A stretch of DNA of 64,000 bases from Thuidium tamariscinum (lineage: Eukaryota > Streptophyta > Bryopsida > Hypnales > Thuidiaceae), in contig OX344753.2 of the NCBI GenBank assembly GCA_947034885.2, positions 28,784,347-28,848,346 on the forward strand, read 5' to 3'. Positions 40,246 through 51,515 of the stretch are shown here, one piece after another. Position 1 is the first letter of the stretch. Each line of letters starts with the position of its first letter. The notes beneath the pieces were generated by a model. The model was not told where the DNA came from. It saw nothing but the letters and a program-made list of their open reading frames with translations, and did no database searches. Both the position numbers and the translations under genes were made by a program.

Positions 40246-40739
40246 ACTTTCAATGAGTATATTTGGCCTATTCAAAGTAGATGATGTCATACGATATCAA
40301 GATGCATGATTACCATAGCCACTAGTCCATCCTTCAAGGATTAACCTAGAAAGGATGCTGCAATGTTACATGTAGTGTGTGTTTGATTCTTCAAAGGAAG
40401 ACAAAGATGCAACTATTCATCCTCACGATTAGGGGTAGAAAGTAGAATTCTTCTAGAGTACTTTGACTTCAAATGAGTTCTTTTGCTTTTTTTAATACCA
40501 ATGATTCCACGATTTTAGAAAGGATGATTTTCACAGGGACCCTGCAATCCTGCATCCTTCCACGGTTAATTTAAATTGAACACCCCGTCCAACAATTTTG
40601 TAGCCTATGTTTGCAAACACGAATTCAAAATTTGCAAATTTTGTCATGCTTGGAAAATAAAAAATTTCAGCAATTTCATGAGGGACCAAGCGCCGAGGGG
40701 ATCAGTTCACCCCGGTCGCTTCGGGGCTACTGTGGGCCG

Positions 40740-41840
40740 CAAGGCATAAATTTGACACCCTAGCCAAATTTCTAGGGGACACCCTGGTCAAAATTTTAGG
40801 TGTCAAAAGGACACCCTTGTCCAATTTTTGGGTGTCCCTAATTTTCCATACATTTTTTTTGGTTAGTTAGAATATTCTCAATTTTGAAAAATTTGTAATA
40901 TCAATATAAATTTTTTGTTACAAATGAAAAGAGTCACTATATATCATAGCGTACAAAAGAAAACAAACCTACAAGCCGCGACCTTTCATGGCACACCATT
41001 TCACCCAAACTTGTTCAAAGTCAATGGCTTCTATAGGAATTTTTGCCATTGCAACTCTCATTTTTGCTTCCAAAGTCTCCAATACTAAACTAGAACGTAA
41101 ATTAGACTTAATATGATTTTGAGTAGAAAATCCCCTCTCACAAGAAGCTGTGCTAGCAGGAATTACAAGAATACTTTGCCACAGCTTGGACATGTGAGGA
41201 TATCTTCCAATATAGTCCAAATTGGAAGAGTACACCATCCAAGCTTGGTGCATTTTCAAACCACCACATGAAATTTGAAGAGTATCCAAAAAACCTCGAA
41301 GCTCGGATTTGAAACCACGCTCATCAAGAAAATTCCCTCCATTGGTACAAAAGTGCTCAATAAAAACTTTAAGCCATAAAGAAGCATTTCGGTGAAGAAG
41401 TGCCAAATCTGCTGAAAAAGAAATGGGGCTAAATAGCTTAGCTGCATTGAAGATCTTCAAATCTAGAAATCGTTGTTGCAATGACTCTAACACTTTGAGC
41501 ACATAAGCCAGTGCAATCACTCTACACCCGTGTAAGGTGCCATCACCACCAAATTCAAGTGCATGGGGCAATGGTGCATAATGCAATATATGTGAATGCA
41601 CAACTCTTGTGGAGTCTTGGAATTGAATTTGACCACCTCCCTGCCATATCCATGAATCTTCCAAACTTGGGGTCTTGGGGTCATGGGGTACGGGGGACAC
41701 CCTACAAAAATTTTGGGTGTCAAAAGGACACCCTTGTGAAAATTTTGGGTGTCCTCGGGGACACCCTGTTTGAGATTTGGGTGTCTCAGGACACCTTTGG
41801 AGACAAAATACACCCCCCAGGGTGTCAAATTTATGCCCTG
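40740..41840 (-). mobile_element. hAT transposon, internally deleted derivative with perfect 8-bp target duplication
   Basis: The 1101-bp element is bounded by inverted ends CAAGGCATAAATTTGACACC and CAGGGCATAAATTTGACACC. It is flanked by the identical 8-bp sequence GTGGGCCG (40732-40739 and 41841-41848), as hAT elements make. Both subterminal zones (about 40.75-40.85 and 41.69-41.83 kb) are packed with GGTGTC/GACACC motifs in both orientations, the kind of array hAT transposases bind. It carries only the C-terminal part of a transposase on the minus strand, so it is a deletion derivative. It lies 22 bp right of the candidate Mutator-like element and marks the edge of the gene island. Confidence 0.9.
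40969..41690 (-). pseudogene. hAT transposase, C-terminal fragment
   Basis: An open minus-strand frame ends at 40969 and carries the hAT C-terminal dimerisation region: PASTASCERGFSTQNHIKSN, then LRSSLVLETLEAKMRVAM. This is the ERxFS...KS..R pattern of plant and animal hAT proteins, including the ZNF862-like group. Upstream residues (SADLALLHRNASLWLKVFIE and the GFLDTLQIS region) look like the helical domain before it. The N-terminal zinc finger and the first catalytic Asp region are absent. The same frame runs on into the subterminal repeat to about 41865, but that part (Gly/Pro/His/Thr-rich) is repeat-derived and not protein-like. The reading frame is still open, so this copy is young or was deleted cleanly. 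Confidence 0.8.
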
Positions 41841-41848
41841 GTGGGCCG

Positions 41849-42270
41849 GTATCCCAGTGAGACATCCAGTGATCGAATTGGGTCAGATCGATTTCGTTGA
41901 TGTAATAAGCTTCAGGAGTGATGAGTTAGTCAGAATTGAACTGCAATGCCGAAGAGTCCTGCCCGCCGCCCGCGTTGCCCAGCTTCTCCGGAAGGACTGA
42001 ATCTGGATCTCTCTCGCAGTCTCGCACCATCCACTATTCCACTCAGATTCAAACACCAGGCACCGACCGCACATTCTGAGCCCTTCAGAAGCGGTATTCT
42101 CGCACCCGAAAATTTGCTCACGAACGTTGGCTCACACCACTGTCCTCCTTCTCCATGGAAAAGCCCTGGAACTGACTGCATTCGGCATTTCCGGTAAGTT
42201 CAGTTAATTACCACAGGCCCTCGCGAGAAGCTTAACGGACGCTGGCCCTGTGCGAAGGATCTTCCTGCCC
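41849..42270. other. Balanced-composition intergenic, nothing recognised
   Basis: GC-rich spacer between the hAT and the Mutator-like element. The overlapping ORFs here show no family resemblance. Confidence 0.35.
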
Positions 42271-42279
42271 GCTTAAGTT

Positions 42280-43467
42280 GGCCAGGGTGAATTGACCCCC
42301 TCATTGCCCCGAAAGTGGATGGATGGGGATGAGGGGGCCATTCCTCTGTGCTTTCCCTTCGTCCTCACTCCACCCTTCTTCCTCCCGCCTTCTTCCTCCT
42401 CCCTTCCCCCTCCGACCTCCCACTCGACCTCTGACCTGCCTCCCTGCCCTCCCACTCCCTGTGGATGCTTTGGGTTTCTATTTGTTTTTTGTAGAAGTAT
42501 CAATGTGTAGAGGAATTCTTGAGTTTTAGAGGAGTTCTTGAACGCATTTCTAATCCTGCTCACCTCAAATGTTGGTACACTGTTGTTGTGGTTGGTTAAG
42601 TCGAGCAAACAAGTGCGGTGTATTGAAATTCTCATTTTGTACTCTTGTTCCGACTTCGAAGAATGATTCAAATGCAGTTTCTGACAGATTCTAGTCAGCC
42701 AATGTGTTAATCTCAATGCCAAAGATTATAACATTCGATCAATGCAAGTGCATGTACACAATTCCACATGCCCAGTGCTCTAAAAACTCGGACTGGAATA
42801 GATCTCAAGTTTCAGTTTGGCAACTACAACTGTGTCGGTTTAATTAAAACCTGCCACTGACTGGTACAGATGTGAAGCTTGAACTGATTAAAGTCTGCTA
42901 GCACCCAATTAATGAACTGTTCTTGTTTTAACAAAGTTGTACTTTGGGTTCACTTGCAGAGTTGAAGAATTTCCAAGGGAGAGATTGAGAGCATTGAGAT
43001 ACAATACGTAAGTTCACGCTCTAATCATGTCAACTTGTTCGTTGGTTTTCTTGTTTCTTATATTAAACTCGAAATTTCAAACAGACCATACTTCTACGAA
43101 ACTCTAGATCCTCATTTCATGGAGCTTCAACAAGAATGAAAATAATGCAATTCCATAACAACAAGAAAGCTTTTGCAACAAAGCATCCAACGTTTTCAAA
43201 CATTCACAGAGCATAGACATTTGGAGCAGATTCGGTGAGGAAAAGGAAGGGAGCTTCAACATTTGAAAAACACTCGAGAGCAGGAGAAGAGCTTCCACGT
43301 TTGCAGCAAGCCGCAGGGAGGAAGCGGGAGGGCAGGGAGGCAGGGAGGCAGGTCGAGTGGGAAGTCGGAGGAAGAAGGCGGGAGGAGGAAGGGGATGCAC
43401 AGAGGATTGGCCCCTTCATCCTATCCATCCACTTTCGGGGCAATGAGGGGGTCAATTCACCCTGGCC
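42280..43467. mobile_element. Mutator-like element (non-autonomous) with long inverted ends and perfect 9-bp duplication
   Basis: The 1188-bp element starts GGCCAGGGTGAATTGACCCC and ends with its complement. The inverted ends run for about 170-190 bp (roughly 42280-42460 and 43315-43467) with small indels, and are rich in CCTCC/GGAGG. It is flanked by the identical 9-bp GCTTAAGTT (42271-42279 and 43468-43476). Long ends plus a 9-bp duplication are the signature of the Mutator superfamily. The AT-richer centre encodes no transposase. Proline/glycine-rich ORFs across the ends come from the repeat. Confidence 0.88.
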
Positions 43468-43476
43468 GCTTAAGTT

Positions 43477-46471
43477 GGGGTGGGTCTTGCATCGAAAAGA
43501 AAAGCTGACAGACAGACAGGCAGGCAGAAATAAGGTCTGTAATAACTTAACTGTGAGATATGGCCGGTTGCAGGAGTGAGTGGCTCTTGGGTGCAAGTGC
43601 GACTCCGCGCAGCGGTGGGATATGCCCCGCATATGCGGCCGGCCGTGGCGCTCTGCGCAGACTGGCACGGTCGCGTCTACAGGACTGCGACGAGCCGTTT
43701 GCGGAGGCCGTTTTGCCCCCCCGTTCTCAGCCTGGGGAAAACGCTGGAACGTTTTATTTGCAAATTCTGAATTCATATTTGCTATCGAAGACCCCAAGTC
43801 AGTCTATAAGGAGCTGCTAATGTCCGCACGAACACGGCACAAACTAGGGGGCCTTTTTTTTACTTTCGCCCTTGCCTGGAGCTCCGCAAACGGCTCGTCG
43901 CACTACTTTAGACAAAACCGACTGGCACGATGGGAGGCAAAAAAAAGCCCAGTCGGGCCCCGAAAGCACTCCCACCCTAGCCTGCCACTGCCCAGCCCCA
44001 GGCAGCAGCATCGTGAGCTGGGGTGGCCCTTTGTGGAGTCGCAGGGACTACTGGACTGTATCATAGGGAGGGGGTTCTGTTCATCGATGGACCCTAACAT
44101 GGCCAGCGGAATCTGCAGGCAAGTAGGGCAAGTGCGAAAGAAGGATTCCCGACGACAAGGACGGCCTGCCAGGGGGATGCCGCTATTCGGTAAGTTTAGC
44201 TGCACAAACTGCTCTAGGAACGGAAAACTGCAGCTGGCATGCCAAGTCTGGCTTAGGAATGCCTTCCCAATTCCACGGGGAGTTCACTTCGACGATATGT
44301 ACCGACTCTTGAAAGGTCTAGAATGGAACTTACAGTAAGTTACTGACTTACTGTAGTTTGCTTGGATGCGTGTTCAGTGGGATCGAAACGGGAAACGGGA
44401 ACTGGAACCAATCTTGAGTGGTCCCGGGAATGATCGATCTGTCAGAACCTAGCCAGGGTCATTGTTTCATTGCGGGATTGCCCACTCGTTCACATGCAAT
44501 TTAGGACTGGAGAAATAACCCCACATTCTAAATGTTAACTAGTGAAGGGTGGAACCTATAACCCTGGGAACAACAGGCTTCAATACATAACATTCTTTAC
44601 GTTCGCTGGGGGGTCCCTTTTGCTCCCCCCGAACTGAAAGCGGAGCCCCCCAGCCAAACCCGGCCTCTCCCACGGAAGCCCTGGCAAGGAAAGTCACCCA
44701 GCAGCCAATGGCGTGCATCTGATTATAACTAAACTTCCCCCAGGTATCTAGGGGGAATTCTACCTCCAGCTCAGAAGGAAGACAGAGGACCGGTTAACAA
44801 TGTTACTTGTATCCTTTGATTTGAATTTTCTATTTCTTCACCAAAAATGAGTGGACGTACATTCAGTTGTCGTTGTTTTATCTTGGGAGATGAAAGCACA
44901 TATTCTCCTGTGGGTTTTTAGCTTCCGGATTCTCTGTGGATTCGGCCTACGGTGTGTGAATCCGTTGCTGCGAATGCGTGTGCTGGGTCGGTTGGTAGGA
45001 GTAACTTAGATCTGCCAAATTGGAAGAAGTATTTGGATTGAGCTGTAGATTTAGATCGAGGTAAAAGCCAAAAAATGTTCTGCCGGAGCTATTGCCTTTG
45101 GTTCTTTGAACTTTTTCCCTTGCAATGGAAATTGTCCATGTGTTTTAAAAAAAAAGAAAATAAAGCCAAAAGATAAGCACATATTTCTTAGAAGTCACAA
45201 AATTTTCATATTTTTTTGTGAAAATTTGATATTACAATATTGTGAATTTTTAAAGAAAACACTATCTCATATGTATCAAATACAGTATTTGGTTGAATTT
45301 TTTTTAAAATTCATTGTAGTTGAATATTATAGTGTGGAACATCATGATGGCACAAGCAAATTTATTGTATCATTTAATAATTAGAAAATGAATAGATTGT
45401 TGTAGAGTTCAATGTGCAATAAGCAATTTAACATTAGGAAACCTTCAAATCTTCAAATTGGAGTACAAATTAGACTTGATAAACTTCATTTCATCAGTTG
45501 AATGAGAAACGTTAAATTCAAAAAAGAAACATTGAAATCATTTGTAGCCAGGGTCAATGTTTTGATGATGGACGTTGAGTGAAATTCTAAGTAGGGGATG
45601 TAGAATCTCAGCACCTAAACTGGGCAAGAAAGCTTCCGGTGAAACAGAATCTTTAGGGACGAATCTGACCTTTATAATTTATTTGGACGGTTTCCGTCAT
45701 TCCATTGACTCCGCCTCTTGCTCGAGATTCTGTCAGATTATCAGATACTCAGATTTCTGATTCAAGCAGTTTTGTTCCCAAACTATTGTCCAATAAGCTC
45801 ACTCCTAGATTATAACAGAGTCCCTCGCGGAGTCACGGACTGAACCTGCACGATCCAAGCTTTGTTTAGCGATTGCCCAATTTGTATTTAGCCTGCAAGT
45901 GGTGCAGTCTAGTCCTCCAATTTCCTTTCATTCATATTCCCTAGCCTGTGGACTCGTCCGGAACTTCAATCGCATGTCACGGCATGTCTCCTGCCGTGCA
46001 TCTGGTGGCAACCACATGGAAGCTTCCGCGCTTTCATCATCCCGAAGCTAAAGTATGCTCTCAGTTGTGCAAATTCCGCGAGCAAGACTGTTTCGATCAG
46101 TCGATAGTGAATTGGCGAGACGGGCTCACATCGCTGCAAGCATGCTATGTATCAGACTGACTAAAAGTGCAGGGAGAAAATTAAAGGATTGAACGTGTAT
46201 ACTTATTGCCAAAAGTTAGTTGAAAGACAAGTATTAATTGCTTTTCGATTGAGCACTGTTTTGGAGCTGAGTGATCGATGCGCACTCAGTGACGCAGGAC
46301 GAGATTGCAATGCTGGATCATAGTTGGAATCTGTGATGCTTGCCTAGTAGATCGAGCTAGTGCCAGCGGCAGCTCATGTGAGTGTACTGTAGCTGGGCGG
46401 CTGTTAAGCTGGCCTCCTCTACTTTGTTCAGCGGTTGTGTCTTCCCGAGTGTCGACGACTTGTACGGTGAC
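43477..46471. other. Upstream region of the USP-DHQS fusion gene
   Basis: Mixed composition. At 43686-43706 and 43882-43902 there is a perfect 21-bp GC-rich inverted repeat about 175 bp apart, inside a 252-codon ORF (43580-44338) that I do not recognise and do not call a gene. About 45.10-45.55 kb is an AT-rich insert resembling dispersed repeats at 4.2 and 23.3 kb. The last few hundred bases should hold the promoter and 5' UTR of the downstream gene. Confidence 0.4.
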
Positions 46472-49400
46472 ATGTCGCTCGAGAACCTGATCAAGATGCA
46501 AAGCTCTGGCGTGCGCAGCATCGAGGATCCCAACACGCCGCGGCCGGGGGGCGTGCCGCAAGGCGCAGTGCTGGTCGCATTGGATGTGACCAAGGAGATT
46601 GGCACCGCGGCCGTGTACTGGGCGCTGGGCAATGTCGTCCGCCGCGGGGACAACTTCAAGATCGTGGGCATCATCACGCACGTCTCCAATCCATGTACCT
46701 TCCTTCTCCTGCGCGAGATGATCATCGAGCTCGATTTTTAATGCCTGCTGAGTTGCGTACTCCAATGCTGGTCGTTGCTAACGGGATTGTTTGTTCCTGC
46801 AGTGGGATTTAGGACACGGGTCGACAAAAACAGTTGGATCGGCAACAATGGGATCATGCTGCAACACGAATTCAATCTGAAGCGCAACGTGCTGGAGAAT
46901 ATCCCTCATGTCAAGGAATGGTGTGAAAAAGCAGGAGTAAGATACATTACAATCCAGACTGTGGTATGTTCAAAATGCCGAGGTTTGTAGATTGATCGGT
47001 AATCACTCAAATTTTTTGGGTGCTGGATACATTGCAGGCGAAGCTAGAGGTGGAGGTGAAGGCTGGGTACCAAGTGAAGACGATCATTGTCGACGAAGCA
47101 AAAGCTCTTGGCGCCTATCACGTCGTCCTCGACAAGTAAGCTTTAAATTCTTAGTTTCAAGTATTACCGGAATTGACGACATTTTTGGGGTTTGAAATAT
47201 TGTCGATCGTATATATTTAATTCCTGAATTGATTGCTTCGCATCTTCTAACGACACACGCAACAATGTCGGGAAGTCATCAAATCCTTGTGGTGCGTGAA
47301 AACGCTTGAGGACAGCAATAGTATTAATAAATTGTCGTTCTCAGTACCTGCTCCCATTTGTGATCGATACAGGACAATGAAGAGCGATCGGAAGTACTAC
47401 GTGGATCATCTGACGTGCTTTGTGTCGAGGGCACGCAACAGTGGCGGCGTGGACACCATCCGCTCGTTCTCCGTTTCGAAGCAACTCCCGCCGCTGGTGC
47501 CGACCCCGCCCAACACCACACGCCACGGGCTGCCGTCGCCACCCCTGCCGCAGCAAATCCACACGTCAGGATCCAACGCCTCCATGGCGTCCCTGGGGTC
47601 GACGCACTCGGTCTCGTCGGGTTCCTTCGAAATGATTTCCAGTGACGACTTCCTCACTCAGGACAGTGATTTGTTCTCCGTAGCGCCCACGACGGAGGAG
47701 TCGCTCGATCGGCATCCCGTGATTCAGGAAGCTCTGACGCACCGCGCGTCTCTACCCCTGCGCAATGGCAACGGGAACAAGGCGGAACCCACAGGGTACA
47801 ACATGGTGAATCGGAAGCCCGCTCTGCACCAGGAGCTGGCGGAAGATTCATCAGATTCGCAGACTGAAGCACATTCAGAGTCCACTCCAAGCTCCTTCAT
47901 GGAGCCTCGACCTTACAAAATCCTGGGACCTGCGCCGGTCATCGATCAGCGCGAGCAAGTGCGACGGACCCCTGTGGAGAAAACGATGCACGCGGCGCCG
48001 CTGCCCCCGGCCCACGTCAAATTGCACCCTCCGCCAGGCAGGACCAACGCAGGAGCTCCGGTGCTCAAACCATTTGCGAAGGAGACAAGCATGGTGAGCA
48101 GCAGTGCGCTCCTCTCGAGGATGCCGTCACCGCCTTTTAGCAAAGTGTTGCAGAGCTTGTCGAAGACTGTGTGGGTTTGGACGCGCAGCAAGGAGGTGAT
48201 GCGATGTGCTGTGGAAGTAGGCTGGACCACGTTCATTTTCACTCCCGACACCAAGTTTATGGCCCCGCAATGGACTTGTACGTACAATCCAGCACCCAGG
48301 TCGGGTAGTCAATATAAAAATTAGGGTTTCAAGGATGAGCTCACTGTCGCTGCTAGCTCCGGATCAGAGTTTGATCCGCCATTGACGAAATGTGTTGTGT
48401 TATGCTTTTGGTTCCAGCGATCGAATGGATTAAGCCGTTGTTTTTGGAAGGGGGCCGGTTCTTGAACCAGGAGGGCAGGCAAGTGGCGCTTCTGGGTCAG
48501 GTCTACTCTGGCGAGCAGCTAGACTACCTGCCTGCAATGATGGGCGGGGCGGAGACCGTTGTCATTAACGACCTCGATTGGCAGGTTCGGAAATTGATCG
48601 ACTGCTCTAAATTCAACTTGACGGACGCAATCTCAGTGGTTCTTTTGGCAAATTGTGACATTTATGCGTTGAAATTAGGACTTTCCAGTTCTCAGTTGGG
48701 TTTTGGGTTTTCTGAGTCATTATACCTCCAAACTCTGCAGCTCAGGAGTCTGTAGTATAAACCTGAGATTTCAAATGAGTGTTTCAAGTCGCTTCAGTGC
48801 CATCGGGCTTCTTAACCGGCTCTGCTCCGGTTCGTAATTGAGAGCTCTGTTTTGGATGCGAATTATTTGTGAAATTAGGCCGATGTACCGTTTATGACTA
48901 TGCAGAGTAGGCCACAGGAAGATTGCGTCGTTTTGAAATTTCAGAGTTTTTCTTGGGATCACTCCAAGCTGACAATGCAGCGCCTCGTGCAGATTATTTC
49001 TCCTGAAGATGTGGTCGCCGCTTTCCAAGGTCGACGCACTCGACTCTTTGCTACCACCACCACCGCAGCCGACGCCCAAGTGTATCTGGAGGTACCGGTT
49101 CATTCATTCAAATCTTTGGATTGCAAATAGACTGATTCGCGATTGAGGATCCTGAAATAATTGAATCATGAGTTGGGAGAGCAGCTTCAATGGCATTCAG
49201 AATACGGCATTGGAATGTTGTTATCATCATACTGTTCACTGAAAGCACCTGAACACTAAACCAGATGAATGCGTTGGAATCTGCAATGTGCCTTATAATT
49301 AATGTCGTTAAAGTTGTGTTGATGTTAGCTTATTATTTGCTGGAGTCTATTATGATTCGTTCATCGGAGGTCTCCCTAAGGTCATAGTTATCATGCGGAC

Positions 49401-51146
49401 TCTGTTGCGATTGCAGGCTCTGGATGTAGGCATGGATGGCGTGGTGCTGCACACCGAAAACGTCTACGAAATCGGTACCCTGAGGGTAAGAGCTCAATTG
49501 TCACTCAAGATCTTGGTCGCCTCACACCGTCCAATTATTGATGAGAATGGAGAGCTTTGTTTTGATCGAATTCTACAAAACGGCCTGCTTCAGAGCGTCT
49601 AAATCGTGACATTCATTTGACTCAGAGCTCTAAAGACGACGACTGCTAGAGATTTGAGGTTCCATACATTCGTCTTAAAGTGCCTATCGCAATGTCGGAA
49701 TTTGACGTGGAATGGTCTGATTGCAGGACTATTTGATGAAGAAGAAGATGGAGAAGGAGCGTGCTATCGAGTGGGCAAACACAGAGCCACCCATCAAGGA
49801 AGTGGGTGAGGAGCCTGAAGTGACGGAGCAGCTTCCCGGATTAACGCCAGAGCCTTCGCTGTCGCGGTCTGAAACAACGAAATCAGACACCCACGGCAGC
49901 TTTCATCGAGTGGCGTCCTCCCCAAGATCTGATGCCAATCCCCTCAACCGTGTTGGCTCGTCGCCGCGGTTGGTAGACGACAGTCGTGCAAATCCCAGCT
50001 CAGCTGTGGGTCCGCTTTCGGCGTCGCAAGCGCCTCAACCCGGATTGAGATTCGTGAATGCCACCGTCAAGAGTGTCGTTTCTGTGGGCGAGGGCGATCG
50101 GGTGTCCGTGGACCTCTGCAATCTCTTGAATCCTGGCGAGGCTTTACTTGTAAGATAATTCCCCCACTTTCTCTCTTCCAAGGCGAATTCCCTGTATTTG
50201 TGGTTTCGATTGCAAGAGTGCTTTTGCAAATTCTTGTTCTAATTTGTAGCCTCTTGATTCGTGTTAGGTGGGCTCTTTTTCCAAAGGCATGTTTCTGGTG
50301 CATTCGGAGATCCTTGCCAACAACACAAGCCGGAAATCATTTCGTGTCAATGCGGTGAGTGATGATTGATGCCGTTACTGTCTGTTCGAGTTTGCGATTT
50401 CAGCGGTGCGATTATGTCTTACTTTCAACATCTAGCCCTACGTGATTCTGAGCCTCAGAATCTCATCTTTAAGTATTGGAGATTTCAAATCGTACTTCCT
50501 AAAGTCCCTCCACTCGTAAAGCAGAAATGTTGAAACTCCGGAATTCCGAGTATGCCAAGAACTGTAAAATGTATGCACCGAAAACTAATGGCTATAGCAG
50601 TTCCCAATTCCGGCGTAATAAACATGCGTCTGGAGCTAATGGCCGGCCGGCGAGTTCCTTTGGCAGGGTCCCGTGCATGCCTACACAGGCATGGCAGGAG
50701 GACGCATCACTTACTTGTCGGAACTGGAGTCGGGAGGGCAAGTGCTGGCGGTGGATGCGCTTGGCAACTTCCGCACAGTTCTCGTGGGCCGTGTTTGCAT
50801 CGAGTCCAAGCCTCTTGTGCTTGTGGTGGTGGAGTTTGGAGGAGACAGTTTTAGCGTCATGCTACAAGAGTCAGATTCAGTTCGCCTTGTTATCCCTTCA
50901 GGTGCGTTGATTAAACCGCATCCGCTCTCGCTCTGATTGTCTAAGATTTTCCTTCTGTTGCCGGTGGCCATTGCCATATTTTGAGCATCTACCATTGAAT
51001 ACATTTGGCAATCGCCTAACCAACGTGGATGTTCCTGTTCTTTAGAGCATCAAAGTCCAGGCAATGAAGCCATAGCCGTTACGAAGCTGCAACCAGGGGA
51101 CATTGTCGTCTTGAGTATGGAAGACGACGACGTACACGAACAGTAA
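46472..51146 (+). CDS. Fusion protein: USP-like domain + 3-dehydroquinate synthase II homologue
   Basis: Eleven exons (46472-46694, 46803-46963, 47038-47135, 47373-48277, 48418-48584, 48945-49091, 49417-49485, 49727-50149, 50268-50354, 50667-50901, 51046-51146) join in frame to 871 aa. Residues about 25-190 match the USP-like N-terminus of plant 'inactive kinase' receptor-like proteins: AVLVALDVTKEIGTAAVYWA, then ALGAYHVVLDKTMKSDRKYY. A Ser/Pro-rich linker follows (about 190-424). Residues 425-871 are DHQS-II: KTVWVWTRSKEVM, DGVVLHTENV, GEGDRVSVDLCNLLNPGEAL, FRVNAGPVHAY, YLSELESGGQVL, VGRVCIESKPLVLV. Archaeal DHQS-II makes 3-dehydroquinate from an amino-sugar precursor with NAD. Plant homologues exist, normally plastid-directed and of unknown role. 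Oddities are a Ser/Pro/Glu-rich insertion of about 90 residues (about 600-695) and a C-terminus that stops before the family's ARHxG tail. No kinase domain is present. The start is the first ATG in frame. Confidence 0.85.
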
Positions 51147-51515
51147 CAAGGGGTTTGAGAGCTGACTGGCGACTTCACAAAATTCTACAAGGATCTAGTA
51201 CTTTTCATGAGAAGAGGAGGAGCACGAGTCGCAAGGTCCGACACCCCCGAAGTATTCTTGAACCAGATCAGCTACTCGCTACAATTTATTTTTACCAGGA
51301 TTTATTCTTTCTTGCGAAGTTCATACTTGATTGAAACCTGGGCTTGTCAAGTGCTTACTATTCTCTGCGATTGAGAGCTGAATGGCCAAACTGTATCAGT
51401 AGAAAATGACACTGATTTCTCTTAGGACAACCGACGGTTTAATACATTTTTTCAAGAGCCGTTCAATACTGGCTTTAGTTGACCGTTGTGAAGCTTTTAG
51501 ACATTGGGCACAATA

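Larger units (their letters stand above)
38300..40717. mobile_element. Candidate diverged Mutator-like element with nested repeats
   Basis: The left end GGTCAAGGTGAACTCGCCCC and the inward right end GACCGGGGTGAACTGATCCC are related inverted ends. They also resemble the ends of the clear Mutator-like element at 42280-43467. They are flanked by GCTTTGGGG (38291-38299) and GCTTCGGGG (40718-40726), 8 of 9 matching, the 9-bp duplication expected for this superfamily. The inside is AT-rich and filled by other repeats, with no transposase. The ends have diverged, so this call is tentative. Confidence 0.45.

Noticed and set aside
41690-41865. N-terminal extension of the hAT fragment reading frame (Gly/Pro/His-rich)
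   Set aside because: It is a translation of the GGTGTC-type subterminal repeats and of the flanking target site, not a protein domain.
42273-43797. Pro/Gly-rich ORFs on both strands as proteins
   Set aside because: They are translations of the long inverted ends of the Mutator-like element.
43580-44338. 252-codon open frame in GC-rich DNA as a gene
   Set aside because: No recognisable family, it overlaps an inverted repeat, other frames are also open, and no exon-intron context was found. GC-rich DNA alone can produce it.
46382-46471. Longer N-terminus for the fusion protein from 46382
   Set aside because: That frame has no ATG before 46472; the upstream codon is GTG, which is not a normal plant start.
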